From Acidimicrobiia bacterium (GTDB lineage Bacteria > Actinomycetota > Acidimicrobiia > Spongiisociales > Spongiisociaceae): 64,000 bases of DNA. Under the pieces are notes generated by a model. The model was not told the DNA's origin, ran no database searches, and saw only the letters and a program-made list of their open reading frames with translations. Shown in pieces: positions 54,794 through 62,866 of this stretch; the stretch's first letter is position 1; each line of letters begins with the position of its first letter. The translations under genes and the position numbers were made by a program. Location: the NCBI GenBank assembly GCA_021296345.1, contig JAGWAN010000001.1, forward strand, positions 18,311-82,310. The letters are read 5' to 3'.

Positions 54794-56206
54794 ATGTCCC
54801 CCAACGACGCGGTTGTCGTCGGCTCGGGACCCAACGGGCTGGCTGCCGCCGTCGTGCTGGCGGAACGCGGGCACCGGGTGGTGGTGCTGGAGGCCGCCCG
54901 AGCCATCGGCGGGGGCACCCGAACCGAGGAGCTGACCCTGCCGGGCTTCCGGCACGACGTGTGCTCCGGCTTCCACCCCCTGGGCGCGGCCTCCCCGCTC
55001 TTCGACCGGCTACCTCTGGAACCGCTCGGGCTCCGCTGGATCGTGCCGGAGATCCAGCTGGCTCATCCTCTCGACACCGGCGGAGCGGCAGCACTTTGGC
55101 GCTCGCTGGACCGGACCTGCGACAGCCTCGGCGCCGATTCGGGCGTATGGCGGCGGGCCGTGGGATGGATCGCCGCCGGCTGGGATGACTTCGCCGCGCG
55201 GACATTGAAACCCCTGGCCAACCGACCCCTGCCGCCGCCTGGCGCGCTCCGCGCAGCACTTCCGGCGGCGACCTTCGTCCGGCGGTTCCGTACCCCCGCC
55301 GGCCGGGCCCTGTTCGCCGGGCTGGCCGCCCACGCGATGGCGCCGCTGGAGACTCCGGGCACCGGCGGCATCGGCCTGGTACTGGGCGCCCTGGCCCACG
55401 TCGGCGGATGGCCGATCGCGCAGGGTGGCTCCGACGCGATAGGTCGCGCCCTCGCCGGACACCTTGAAGCGCTGGGCGGGTCGATCCGGACCGGCCATCC
55501 GGTCAGGACACCCGCGGACATTCCTGAGGCGAGGGTGGTCCTATTCGACACCCATCCCCAAGCGCTGGTCGCCGTCTACGGCCGTCGAGCACTCGGCCTA
55601 GCTGCCCGCCGCCGGATCCGCCGCTACCGGAGCGGTGCGGCCTCCTACAAGATCGACTACGCACTGGACGGCCCGATCCCATGGACGGCCCGGGAGTGCC
55701 GCCGAGCCGGAACCGTGCATGTAGGGGGAACCTACGGAGAGATCGCCGGGGCGGAGGGGTCGGTCGCGGACGGCGCGGTCCCGGACCGCCCCTTCGTGCT
55801 GGTCGGCCAGCAGAGCCTTTTCGATCCGGCCCGGGCGCCCGTGGACAAGCACACCGCCTGGGTCTACACCCATGTGCCTTTGGGCAGCACCGAGCCGATG
55901 AGAGAACGGGTCGAGAACCAGATCGAACGTTTCGCACCCGGCTTCCGCGACCTGGTGCTGGCGGCGCGGGTCACCACCCCCCTCGACTTCGAGTCCTACA
56001 ACCCCAACTACCCGGCCGGCGATACCGCCACGGGCGCCCACGGCATCATCCGGATGCTCGGCCGTCCGGGTCCGTTCCTCAACCCCTATCGCACCGGTAT
56101 CCCGGGCGTGTTCCTGTGCTCGGCGGCTACCCCGCCCGGACCCGGCGTCCACGGGATGTGCGGCGCCAACGCCGCGGCCGCCGCCATGCGGGAGTGCCTC
56201 CGATGA
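54794..56206 (+). CDS. FAD-dependent oxidoreductase, phytoene-desaturase (CrtI)-like
   Basis: A 470-residue flavoprotein. The N-terminus has the dinucleotide-binding motif VVVGSGPNGLAAAVVLAERGHRVVVLEA and the C-terminus has GVFLCSAATPPGPGVHGMCGANAA, the marks of the phytoene dehydrogenase-like group. Members desaturate or isomerise polyenes, but this branch is often uncharacterised. It is nearly continuous with nhaA and probably co-transcribed. Confidence 0.88.
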   Translation: MSPNDAVVVGSGPNGLAAAVVLAERGHRVVVLEAARAIGGGTRTEELTLPGFRHDVCSGFHPLGAASPLFDRLPLEPLGLRWIVPEIQLAHPLDTGGAAALWRSLDRTCDSLGADSGVWRRAVGWIAAGWDDFAARTLKPLANRPLPPPGALRAALPAATFVRRFRTPAGRALFAGLAAHAMAPLETPGTGGIGLVLGALAHVGGWPIAQGGSDAIGRALAGHLEALGGSIRTGHPVRTPADIPEARVVLFDTHPQALVAVYGRRALGLAARRRIRRYRSGAASYKIDYALDGPIPWTARECRRAGTVHVGGTYGEIAGAEGSVADGAVPDRPFVLVGQQSLFDPARAPVDKHTAWVYTHVPLGSTEPMRERVENQIERFAPGFRDLVLAARVTTPLDFESYNPNYPAGDTATGAHGIIRMLGRPGPFLNPYRTGIPGVFLCSAATPPGPGVHGMCGANAAAAAMRECLR

Positions 56207-57241
56207 CTACCCGATCGGCGTGTCGAGACGACCCTGTCTCCAGGCCATGATGTAGTTCATGCACATCTCGTCACGGCCCAGAAGGGTGTCCTCGGCCAGC
56301 CCGTAGGCCTCAGACCTCCGATCCACCGTGAAGACCGCGGCCACCGGGTTCATGACCGGATCGATGATGCCGCTGTCCGCGCCCGCTTCGACGGCCAAGT
56401 TGATGAAGGCGGCGTTCATCAGCTTGCGGGCGGGTATGCCGAACGAGACGTTGCTCATGCCGCCGGTGATGTGGATGTCCGACCCGTAGCGGTCCCGGAG
56501 GGTGCGGATCGCCTCCAGGGTGTGCAGCCCGAAACTGCTGTCCACCGAGATGGGAAACACCAAGGGATCCACGAACAGGTCCCCGATGCGAAGGCCCGCA
56601 GCGAGGGCCCTTTCCACCATCCGGGAGGCGTTTTCGATCCGCTCCCCGGCGCTGGACGGCATGCCTTCGGCGCCGGCGGCGGTGACGATGGCCCGAGCGC
56701 CGTACTCGAGCGCGAGCTCCAACGCCTCGGTCCGCTCCAGGGATGCCGAGTTGAGCATGGGCGAGGCGTCGCCGGCCCGGCGAGCGGCCGCCAGCCCGGC
56801 CTCGATGACGGTGATGTCCGACGAGTCCACCGAGATGGGGAGGTCGGTCAGCGAGGCCACGTAGCCGACCAGCCACTCCATGGCGGCCCGCTGCTCGGCG
56901 GTGCGGAGGGATATCTCGTCCACGTTGATGTCGAGGTAGTGGGCGCCGGTCCGTTCCTGATCGGCCACCACCCGCCGCAGGTACTCCAGGCCCAGGTCCT
57001 GATCGTCCCCCTTCCCCATGGCGGCGTCCACCGCTAGGGCGATGTGCTTGATCCGGCCCTCGTCATAGGCCTTGGTGGCCCGCATCGCGGCGGAGATCGG
57101 GAGGAGCCCGGCCTCCCCGCCGAGGGTCTCGAAGGTGACACCCTCCACGCCGTTCTCTACGGCGAAGCGCTTGCCCTTCCTGAGGACGATACGGCTGGTG
57201 TGAACGTTCTCGCCGACAACTACGAACCTCGGTGCCGTCAT
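56207..57241 (-). CDS. Pterin-binding methyltransferase (methyltetrahydrofolate:corrinoid type)
   Basis: A 344-residue TIM-barrel protein of the pterin-binding family (AcsE/MtgA/MetH-like). Recognised blocks: HYLDINVDEIS, LPISVDSSDITVIEAGL, GDASPMLNSAS and DIHITGGMSNVSFGIPARKL. It would move a methyl group between a corrinoid protein and tetrahydrofolate. ATG 57241 overlaps the activator gene stop (ATGA). It is the last gene of the corrinoid operon. Confidence 0.9.
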   Translation of the reverse strand: MTAPRFVVVGENVHTSRIVLRKGKRFAVENGVEGVTFETLGGEAGLLPISAAMRATKAYDEGRIKHIALAVDAAMGKGDDQDLGLEYLRRVVADQERTGAHYLDINVDEISLRTAEQRAAMEWLVGYVASLTDLPISVDSSDITVIEAGLAAARRAGDASPMLNSASLERTEALELALEYGARAIVTAAGAEGMPSSAGERIENASRMVERALAAGLRIGDLFVDPLVFPISVDSSFGLHTLEAIRTLRDRYGSDIHITGGMSNVSFGIPARKLMNAAFINLAVEAGADSGIIDPVMNPVAAVFTVDRRSEAYGLAEDTLLGRDEMCMNYIMAWRQGRLDTPIG

Positions 57242-58929
57242 CGCAGCACCAACTCCGCGGTCGCCGGGCTCGGGCCCTCGGGGGCCGGTGGGAGCGTGTC
57301 GGGCATGGGCTTCATCTGGCATCCCTCCACGAAGATCTCGAAGAAGTCGGGGGTGGTCTCAAGCTCGAGATGGGTCACCTTCTTGGCCACTTCCTCCGCC
57401 CGCGGGCGTTTGGTCCTGTCCAGAAGCAGGGCGCGCGCCCCTTCGATGGACGCATTCCCCACCTTGACCACCCGCTCCTCGGGCACGGGCGCGATGAGGC
57501 CGATCCCGATGGCGTTGCGGACGTCCAGGTAATTGGCGAACCCTCCCGCCAGGTAGAGGCGGTCGATGGCGGACGGCGTGACCCCGGCTGTTCGCATCAC
57601 GATGAACTGGCCGCAGTAGTTGGCGGCCTTGGCCTGGGCGAGGTTGCCGATGTCACGCCTCGAGAAGGTGATGCCCCGATCGGGCACGAGGTCGATGGCG
57701 GCCAGCTTGCGGTCACTCGTGAACACGCCCAGCGGCGTCATCAGGTCCAGGCGGCGAAGCTCGGCCAGCAGGTCGGCGAGGCCGGAGCCGCAGATGCCGG
57801 ACGCCGCGGCGCCCCCGATGGTCCGGTAGGAAACGGCCGATCCGTCGCCGTCGAGCCGGATCGACTCGATGGCCCCGTCGTACGCCCTCATACCGTAGGT
57901 GACCAGCCCCCCTTCGAACGCCGGTCCCGCCGGGCAGGAGGCCGCGTAGAGGCGGCCCTGATGGTGGAGCAAGACCTCGGTGTTGGTTCCGATGTCGACC
58001 AGCATCTCGGTCTCCCCGGTCCTGCCCAAACGGACGGTCTCGAGGCAGGCCACCGCGTCGGCGCCCACATGGCTGGCGATCAGCGGCAGGCCATAGACGC
58101 GGGCCCGGCGGTTGGCGCGCAGGCCCAGGTCGCGGCTCAGGGCCACCAGGGACGTATGGGGGCGCCGGCCGTCCAGATACTCGTGCTCGATGAGCGACTT
58201 GTAGGGCTTCTGGCCGATGCTCTGGACATCGATGCCGAAGAAGATGTCCCGCATGGTGGAGTTGGCCGCCACCACGATCTCGTAGACGTGCGGTGGGCGC
58301 TTGCCGAGGTGGGTAACCATCTCGCGGATACCCTGGCCGACGGCCGCCACGGCGGCGTTACGCAGCTCGCCGGCAACATCCTGCCTGGCCTCGTAGGAGA
58401 TACGGTTCATGACATCGCTGCCACCGAATTGCTGGGGATTCTCGAAGCTGGTGACGGCGACGGTCTCGCCCGACTCGAGGTCGACCAACTCCAGCACCAC
58501 GGTGGTGGTTCCCAGGTCGACCGCTACACCGAAAACGGCCCCGCGGTAGGTGTCGATCACCTCGCCCCCATACCTGACCTGGTCGCCGGTCCTGATCACC
58601 ATCGGGTCGAGCCGTGCCTCCGGATCGAGGTGCCGGCGGCCGGATTCCAGGATCCTCGGACGGCGGCGGAGCGGCTGGAAGCTGATCGGGCGTTCGTCGC
58701 TCACGATCCTGGCCTGGCATGCCAGCCTGAAGCTGCCCCGGAGAAAGCTCTCCGGCTCGGTGCGCGGCGCGACCGATTCCATACCTCCGGTGACCTCCAC
58801 CACGCACTCGTGGCACCGGCCGGTGCGCAGGCACGAGGTGGGAACCTCGACCGACAGCTCGTCGGCGTAGTCGAAAATGGTCCTGCCGATCCGCAACTTC
58901 CTGGTCGTGCCCAGGTGGGAGACGGTCAC
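57238..58929 (-). CDS. RamA-like ASKHA-domain corrinoid activation protein with N-terminal 2Fe-2S ferredoxin domain
   Basis: A 563-residue protein that reduces inactive Co(II) corrinoid back to Co(I) with ATP. The N-terminal ferredoxin-like domain has Cys33-x5-Cys39-x2-Cys42-x28-Cys71. The ASKHA ATPase domain begins at about 130 with VAVDLGTTTVVLEL and includes MLVDIGTNTEVLL, GICGSGLADLLAEL and LYLAGGFANYLD. It resembles the reductive activators of corrinoid enzymes. It overlaps both neighbours by 4 bases. Confidence 0.92.
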   Translation of the reverse strand: MTVSHLGTTRKLRIGRTIFDYADELSVEVPTSCLRTGRCHECVVEVTGGMESVAPRTEPESFLRGSFRLACQARIVSDERPISFQPLRRRPRILESGRRHLDPEARLDPMVIRTGDQVRYGGEVIDTYRGAVFGVAVDLGTTTVVLELVDLESGETVAVTSFENPQQFGGSDVMNRISYEARQDVAGELRNAAVAAVGQGIREMVTHLGKRPPHVYEIVVAANSTMRDIFFGIDVQSIGQKPYKSLIEHEYLDGRRPHTSLVALSRDLGLRANRRARVYGLPLIASHVGADAVACLETVRLGRTGETEMLVDIGTNTEVLLHHQGRLYAASCPAGPAFEGGLVTYGMRAYDGAIESIRLDGDGSAVSYRTIGGAAASGICGSGLADLLAELRRLDLMTPLGVFTSDRKLAAIDLVPDRGITFSRRDIGNLAQAKAANYCGQFIVMRTAGVTPSAIDRLYLAGGFANYLDVRNAIGIGLIAPVPEERVVKVGNASIEGARALLLDRTKRPRAEEVAKKVTHLELETTPDFFEIFVEGCQMKPMPDTLPPAPEGPSPATAELVLR

Positions 58930-59264
58930 GCCTGCTGCTCTTCGCCGGCCTGTTCCCGCCGGCGGGAGGCGGCCTCCTCTTTGATGGCGGATATCTTCGC
59001 CCTGGCTCTCTGGCGGGCGCGGGGATGGCTTTCCCAGGCGGTGCGGTAGTCAAAGGTTCCGTCGTGGCCGCAGGTCAGCAGATCCGACTCGGCGTCCTCC
59101 ACGATCTGGTTGCGGCACCGGAACAGCGCCGTGCATCGGTCGTGGCGGTCCCGGTAGGGGCAGCGGGTGCGGGATGACGCCTCAGCGTGGCTGACGATAC
59201 CGCTGAACATACGAGCGATTCTGTCGAGCCGTTCCTGGAAGGCCTCCTGGTCCTGGTCCGCCAT
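58926..59264 (-). CDS. Small Cys-rich protein of unknown function in the corrinoid operon
   Basis: A 112-residue, highly charged protein with four cysteines (Cys35, 44, 50 and 65) in CPYRDRHDRC, FRC and TCGHDG, which could bind a metal or an Fe-S cluster. The C-terminal third is basic and helical. It overlaps the activator gene by 4 bases and is 20 bases from the corrinoid-protein gene, so it likely serves the methyl-transfer complex. I recognise no family. Confidence 0.75.
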   Translation of the reverse strand: MADQDQEAFQERLDRIARMFSGIVSHAEASSRTRCPYRDRHDRCTALFRCRNQIVEDAESDLLTCGHDGTFDYRTAWESHPRARQRARAKISAIKEEAASRRREQAGEEQQA

Positions 59265-59284
59265 GGCGTGGTTCTGGTTGAGGC

Positions 59285-60037
59285 TCAGCGGCGGACTTGG
59301 AGCGCCATTTGCTTGGCCAGCACCACGCAGTCCAGAGCGTCCTTGCCGTAGCCGTCCGCCCCCACCTCTTCGCCGAACTCCGGCGTCACCGGAGCTCCAC
59401 CCACCATGAACCGCACCTGGTCCCGGAGGCCGGCGTCCTTGAAGGCCTCCACCGTCCTGGCCATGTTGGGCATGGTGGTGGTGAGGAGGGCCGACATCCC
59501 GATCAGGCGGGCTTCGCTGTCCTTGACGGCAGCGAGAAACTCGTCCGGTGAGGTGTTGACGCCAAGGTCGATCACAGTGAACCCGCCGCCGCGGAGCATC
59601 ATGATGCAGAGGTTCTTGCCGATGTCGTGCAGGTCGCCCTGGACGGTTCCCATGATGACGGTGCCGATCGGTTCCACTCCGGAGGCGGCCAGGATCGGCT
59701 CGATATGGGCCATGCCGGCCTTCATAGCCCGGGCCGACACAAGTACTTCAGGGACGAAGACGTATCCCTCCCGGAATTTGATGCCCACGATCCCCATTCC
59801 GGCGATCAGGCCATCGTCCATGATCTCCAGAGCGGGCACACCGTCCGCGAGGGCCCCGGCGGTGAGCCGGTCGACGGTCTCGTTGTCACCCTCGATCAGA
59901 GCGGCGGCGATGTCCTGCATGCTCGGAGACGCGCGGGTGAACAACTCCACATTGCGTTCGATCTCCTCGGGCCGCTCGAGGAACTCCTCGATCTCGGCCC
60001 GAATCGTCTCGTTCGCTATATCGGATAGCTGAACCAT
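59285..60037 (-). CDS. Corrinoid (B12-binding) methyltransferase carrier protein
   Basis: A 250-residue cobalamin carrier of the MtaC/MtbC/MtgC type. A helical N-cap (about 40-125) precedes the B12 domain, whose axial ligand motif is GDLHDIGKN (His137), with VIDLGVNTSPDEF, SALLTTTMPNM and GGAPVTPEFGEEVGADGYGKDA after it. It has about 35 extra residues before the usual start. It accepts a methyl group from the UroD-type enzyme and passes it to the pterin enzyme. Confidence 0.93.
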   Translation of the reverse strand: MVQLSDIANETIRAEIEEFLERPEEIERNVELFTRASPSMQDIAAALIEGDNETVDRLTAGALADGVPALEIMDDGLIAGMGIVGIKFREGYVFVPEVLVSARAMKAGMAHIEPILAASGVEPIGTVIMGTVQGDLHDIGKNLCIMMLRGGGFTVIDLGVNTSPDEFLAAVKDSEARLIGMSALLTTTMPNMARTVEAFKDAGLRDQVRFMVGGAPVTPEFGEEVGADGYGKDALDCVVLAKQMALQVRR

Positions 60038-60066
60038 TGGAATCGATCAATCCTATTCACTCGGTT

Positions 60067-60078
60067 GGAAACGTTTCC
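60067..60078. promoter_or_regulatory. Perfect palindrome GGAAACGTTTCC upstream of the corrinoid protein gene
   Basis: The 12-base palindrome has an AACGTT core common in LacI-type operators. It lies about 30 bases before the corrinoid gene, next to a second symmetric element. Confidence 0.45.
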
Positions 60079-60083
60079 TGAAA

Positions 60084-60100
60084 CCTTCCGAATCGGAAGG
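60084..60100. promoter_or_regulatory. Symmetric hairpin/operator CCTTCCGAATCGGAAGG
   Basis: Two 8-base arms around one base, in the gap between the UroD-type gene and the corrinoid gene. In RNA it would be a strong hairpin; with no T-run after it, it is more likely an operator or a processing/attenuation element than a terminator. Confidence 0.45.
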
Positions 60101-60159
60101 CTACCTAGATCAGGTCGGGCTGGCAAGGGGTGGAAGACCGGCGATCTACCGTCGACCGT

Positions 60160-61257
60160 TTAATCGTCACCGCCGGCCGCCGGCGGATCGTGGACCACGA
60201 ACCGGCCATCCGGTCGGTGCGCGTTGGAGTAGTCCCTGGCGGAGTCGGCCAGCGCCGCCAGTACCTCCATCTTCGTCCCGAGCGGGACCGAACCCTCGGG
60301 CGCCACTCCCTGCACCCCGGCGTTGAGCACGGTCATGCAGGCCTCGTAGCAGTCCTCGTAGTCACCGCTGAACAGGACGGTCGGGTTGTTGATGTTCCCG
60401 AACAGTGACATGCGGTCGCCGGCGATCTCCTTCGCCTTGACCGGATCAACCTGCGACTCGAAGTGGAAGCAGTCCCAGCCCGCCTCGGCGAAATAGTCGA
60501 TGCGATCGGTGGTCTCGCCGCAGCAGTGGAGGATGCTGGGACCGCCGACCTCGGCCTGGATCTGCTGGTGCATCTCAAGGAGAAAGTCCCGGTACATGTC
60601 GGGGCTGACCAGTTCCCGGTTGGCATGATCGCACCACATGATGGCGTCCGCACCGGCTTCGAGCTGGGCGTGGGCGGACATCATCGACGCGGGTAGCAGG
60701 ACCTCCAGGTAACGGCGGATCTTGTCGGGATCGAGGATGGTGTCCATCAGGAAGTTCTCGATACCGACCATGTGGAAGCCCACCGACCAGGCCCCGTAGA
60801 CCTTGCCTACGATGCCCACATCCGGGTAGCGCTTCCTGAGCAGGCGGATGGCGCCGAGCGCCGCCTTGAACGAGCGCCGCTCCAGATAGTCGGACGGAAC
60901 CTTGAAGTCGTCAGGATCGGTCAGGACATGATCGTCCACCGCCGGCCAGTTGTCCTTGGTTCCCCACCAGGTGGAGGCGTCGAGGGCATCGGCTTCCAGC
61001 TGGGAGTGGAACACGGGCATCACCGTGTCGAGTCCCAGGTTCTCGTGGGCGGTGGCGGCCAGACGGGCCATCTTCTCGGCATCCAGATGGGCCTCGGGAA
61101 ACGCCGCGTCGGCGATCTCCATGGCTTCGAGGGTGATTACCGAGCTCAGGGTCATGGCCGGAACCTTGTCCACCCGGCCACCGTACAGGGCCGACAGGAA
61201 ACGTCGGCGGGGGGTCATCCATTCACCGCTGAGTCGGGGGTATTGCTCTTCGGTCAT
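60160..61257 (-). CDS. UroD/MtaA-family corrinoid methyltransferase
   Basis: A 365-residue protein of the uroporphyrinogen-decarboxylase fold used by MtaA, CmuA and MtbA methyltransferases. The zinc motif is in ILHCCGETTDR (about 242-252), and ADAIMWCDHAN and GNINNPTVLFSGD are family blocks. It would take a methyl group from a methylated substrate and give it to the corrinoid protein downstream. ATG 61257 has GAGG six bases upstream; the very long open frame beyond it is antisense to the rhodanese gene. Confidence 0.9.
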   Translation of the reverse strand: MTEEQYPRLSGEWMTPRRRFLSALYGGRVDKVPAMTLSSVITLEAMEIADAAFPEAHLDAEKMARLAATAHENLGLDTVMPVFHSQLEADALDASTWWGTKDNWPAVDDHVLTDPDDFKVPSDYLERRSFKAALGAIRLLRKRYPDVGIVGKVYGAWSVGFHMVGIENFLMDTILDPDKIRRYLEVLLPASMMSAHAQLEAGADAIMWCDHANRELVSPDMYRDFLLEMHQQIQAEVGGPSILHCCGETTDRIDYFAEAGWDCFHFESQVDPVKAKEIAGDRMSLFGNINNPTVLFSGDYEDCYEACMTVLNAGVQGVAPEGSVPLGTKMEVLAALADSARDYSNAHRPDGRFVVHDPPAAGGDD

Positions 61258-61540
61258 GCTTGCCTCGCTCTGGTGCGGAAGGGGACTACGTACCAGCCGG
61301 AATCCTATTGCCGGTCTGCCGGTCGCGCCGAACCGTACCGGGTTGCCCGGAAGTGGCTTCTCCAGTCCTGCCCGGTCGGCCGGGTGCGTCGAAGATAGTA
61401 GTTGCTCCGCCCCTGCGCAGGTAACGGCCACGGGGTGAGGGGTCGGCGGCGGTCGAACCGGTCGATGGTCCGGGACGGCCTGCCCACGACCGGCTAGGAA
61501 TGGGGCAGGGATAGACTCGGCGAACCAGGGGAGGTTCGAC

Positions 61541-62806
61541 GTGAGCGACGAGAGAGAGCAATCCAAACCCGAAGGCTCGTGGGAGGAAGGCTCCACCGGG
61601 TTCGCGGAGCTGGGCGACCTGTTGCGGTCCGGTTTCAGTGACGGGCGCGAAGATGGGTCCGCGACCGGTGCGGAGCTCCGCTCGGCCTGGAGCGGCTTCG
61701 TGGATGCCGCTCGCGACCTGGGCCAGGCGCTGGCGACGACCGCCAACGACCCCGAGGTCCGGGCGAGCGTGAAGAGTGCGGTGCAGTCGCTGGTTGACAC
61801 GGTCGGAACGGCTGCTCGCGATGCCGCCGACACGGTCGGATCAGCTGCTCGCGACGCCGCCGGCGCCGCCGCCGAACGAGTACGGCAAACCGCAGAGAGA
61901 CGCAAGGGGGAGGCCGGAGACACGGAAGGCGATGCCGAGCGTGCGACCCCACCCCTCGTCACCTGTGGCTGGCTGGCCGACCATCTGGATGATCCCGGCA
62001 TCCGGATCGCGGACACCCGATGGTTCCTGGGACAGCCGGGCGTCGGAAAGCTCCGGTACGAGGAGGATCACCTCCCCGGAGCGGTGTTCCTTGACCTCGA
62101 CGATGACCTAGCCGCTTCCGAGGGTCCCGGTCGCCACCCGCTCCTGACCCCGGACGACCTAGCCGATCTGCTGGGCCGCCACGGAATCGGCAACCAGCAT
62201 CACGTGGTGATCTACGACCAGGGCCCCGGGGCCATAGCCGCCCGCCTCTGGTGGATGCTCAGGAGCGTCGGTCACGAACGGGTGAGCGTGCTCGACGGTG
62301 GATACGATCGATGGTCGGGCCAGAGCCATCCGCTGACCACCGAACTACCGGACGCCGTTCCCACCACCTACGAGACCGGGGAGGGCCCCACCCTCACCGT
62401 CGATCGCGACCAGCTGCTCGCCCGCTTGGGCACCGCACAGGTAATCGATGCCCGCGAACCGGAGCGCTACCGGGGGGAGACGGAGCCGATGGACAGCGTG
62501 GCCGGTCACATCCCGACTGCCCTGTCGGCTCCCACCGCCGAGAACGTCGGCCAGGACGGAACCTTCAAGCCGGCCCACGAGCTCGCAGCCCGGTTCTTCG
62601 AAATGGGCCTGGATCGGGATGAGCCGGTGATCAGTTACTGCGGGAGCGGGGTCACCGCCTGCCACAACCTCCTGGCCCTACACATCGCCGGCTACCCGGA
62701 AGGCATCCTCTACCCCGGCTCCTGGTCCGACTGGTCCGCCGAGGGAATGCCCATAGCAGTCGGCCCCGACCCCGGCCCACCCCCCGAGCACCACCCAGAC
62801 ACCTAG
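61541..62806 (+). CDS. Thiosulfate/3-mercaptopyruvate sulfurtransferase (two rhodanese domains) with N-terminal amphipathic extension
   Basis: A 421-residue protein. Residues 1-135 are hydrophilic and Ala-rich with near-repeats (TAARDAADTVG and SAARDAAGAAAE) that would make a long amphipathic helix. From about 137 two rhodanese domains follow: the first inactive one with GWLADHLDDPGIRIADTRW, the second with the catalytic loop CGSGVTA. Ordinary family members are about 280-300 residues. GTG 61541 has GGGGAGG upstream, so the extension belongs to the gene. Confidence 0.9.
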   Translation: MSDEREQSKPEGSWEEGSTGFAELGDLLRSGFSDGREDGSATGAELRSAWSGFVDAARDLGQALATTANDPEVRASVKSAVQSLVDTVGTAARDAADTVGSAARDAAGAAAERVRQTAERRKGEAGDTEGDAERATPPLVTCGWLADHLDDPGIRIADTRWFLGQPGVGKLRYEEDHLPGAVFLDLDDDLAASEGPGRHPLLTPDDLADLLGRHGIGNQHHVVIYDQGPGAIAARLWWMLRSVGHERVSVLDGGYDRWSGQSHPLTTELPDAVPTTYETGEGPTLTVDRDQLLARLGTAQVIDAREPERYRGETEPMDSVAGHIPTALSAPTAENVGQDGTFKPAHELAARFFEMGLDRDEPVISYCGSGVTACHNLLALHIAGYPEGILYPGSWSDWSAEGMPIAVGPDPGPPPEHHPDT

Positions 62807-62866
62807 CTCTCGAACGGGAGGCCGAGGACGGCATCCGGAGCGAGCCCTGATCGGCTCGACCGCCCG

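Noticed and set aside
57232..59049. A 605-codon plus-strand open frame
   Set aside because: It is antisense to the RamA-like activator and has no recognisable motif; long antisense frames are common in GC-rich DNA.
59285..60159. Cobalamin riboswitch before the corrinoid operon
   Set aside because: No B12-box-like sequence or matching fold could be recognised in the gaps at 60038-60159 or 61258-61540.
60160..62016. A 618-codon open frame on the minus strand
   Set aside because: Only the part to 61257 has family similarity; the rest is antisense to the rhodanese gene, whose ribosome site and motifs are clear.
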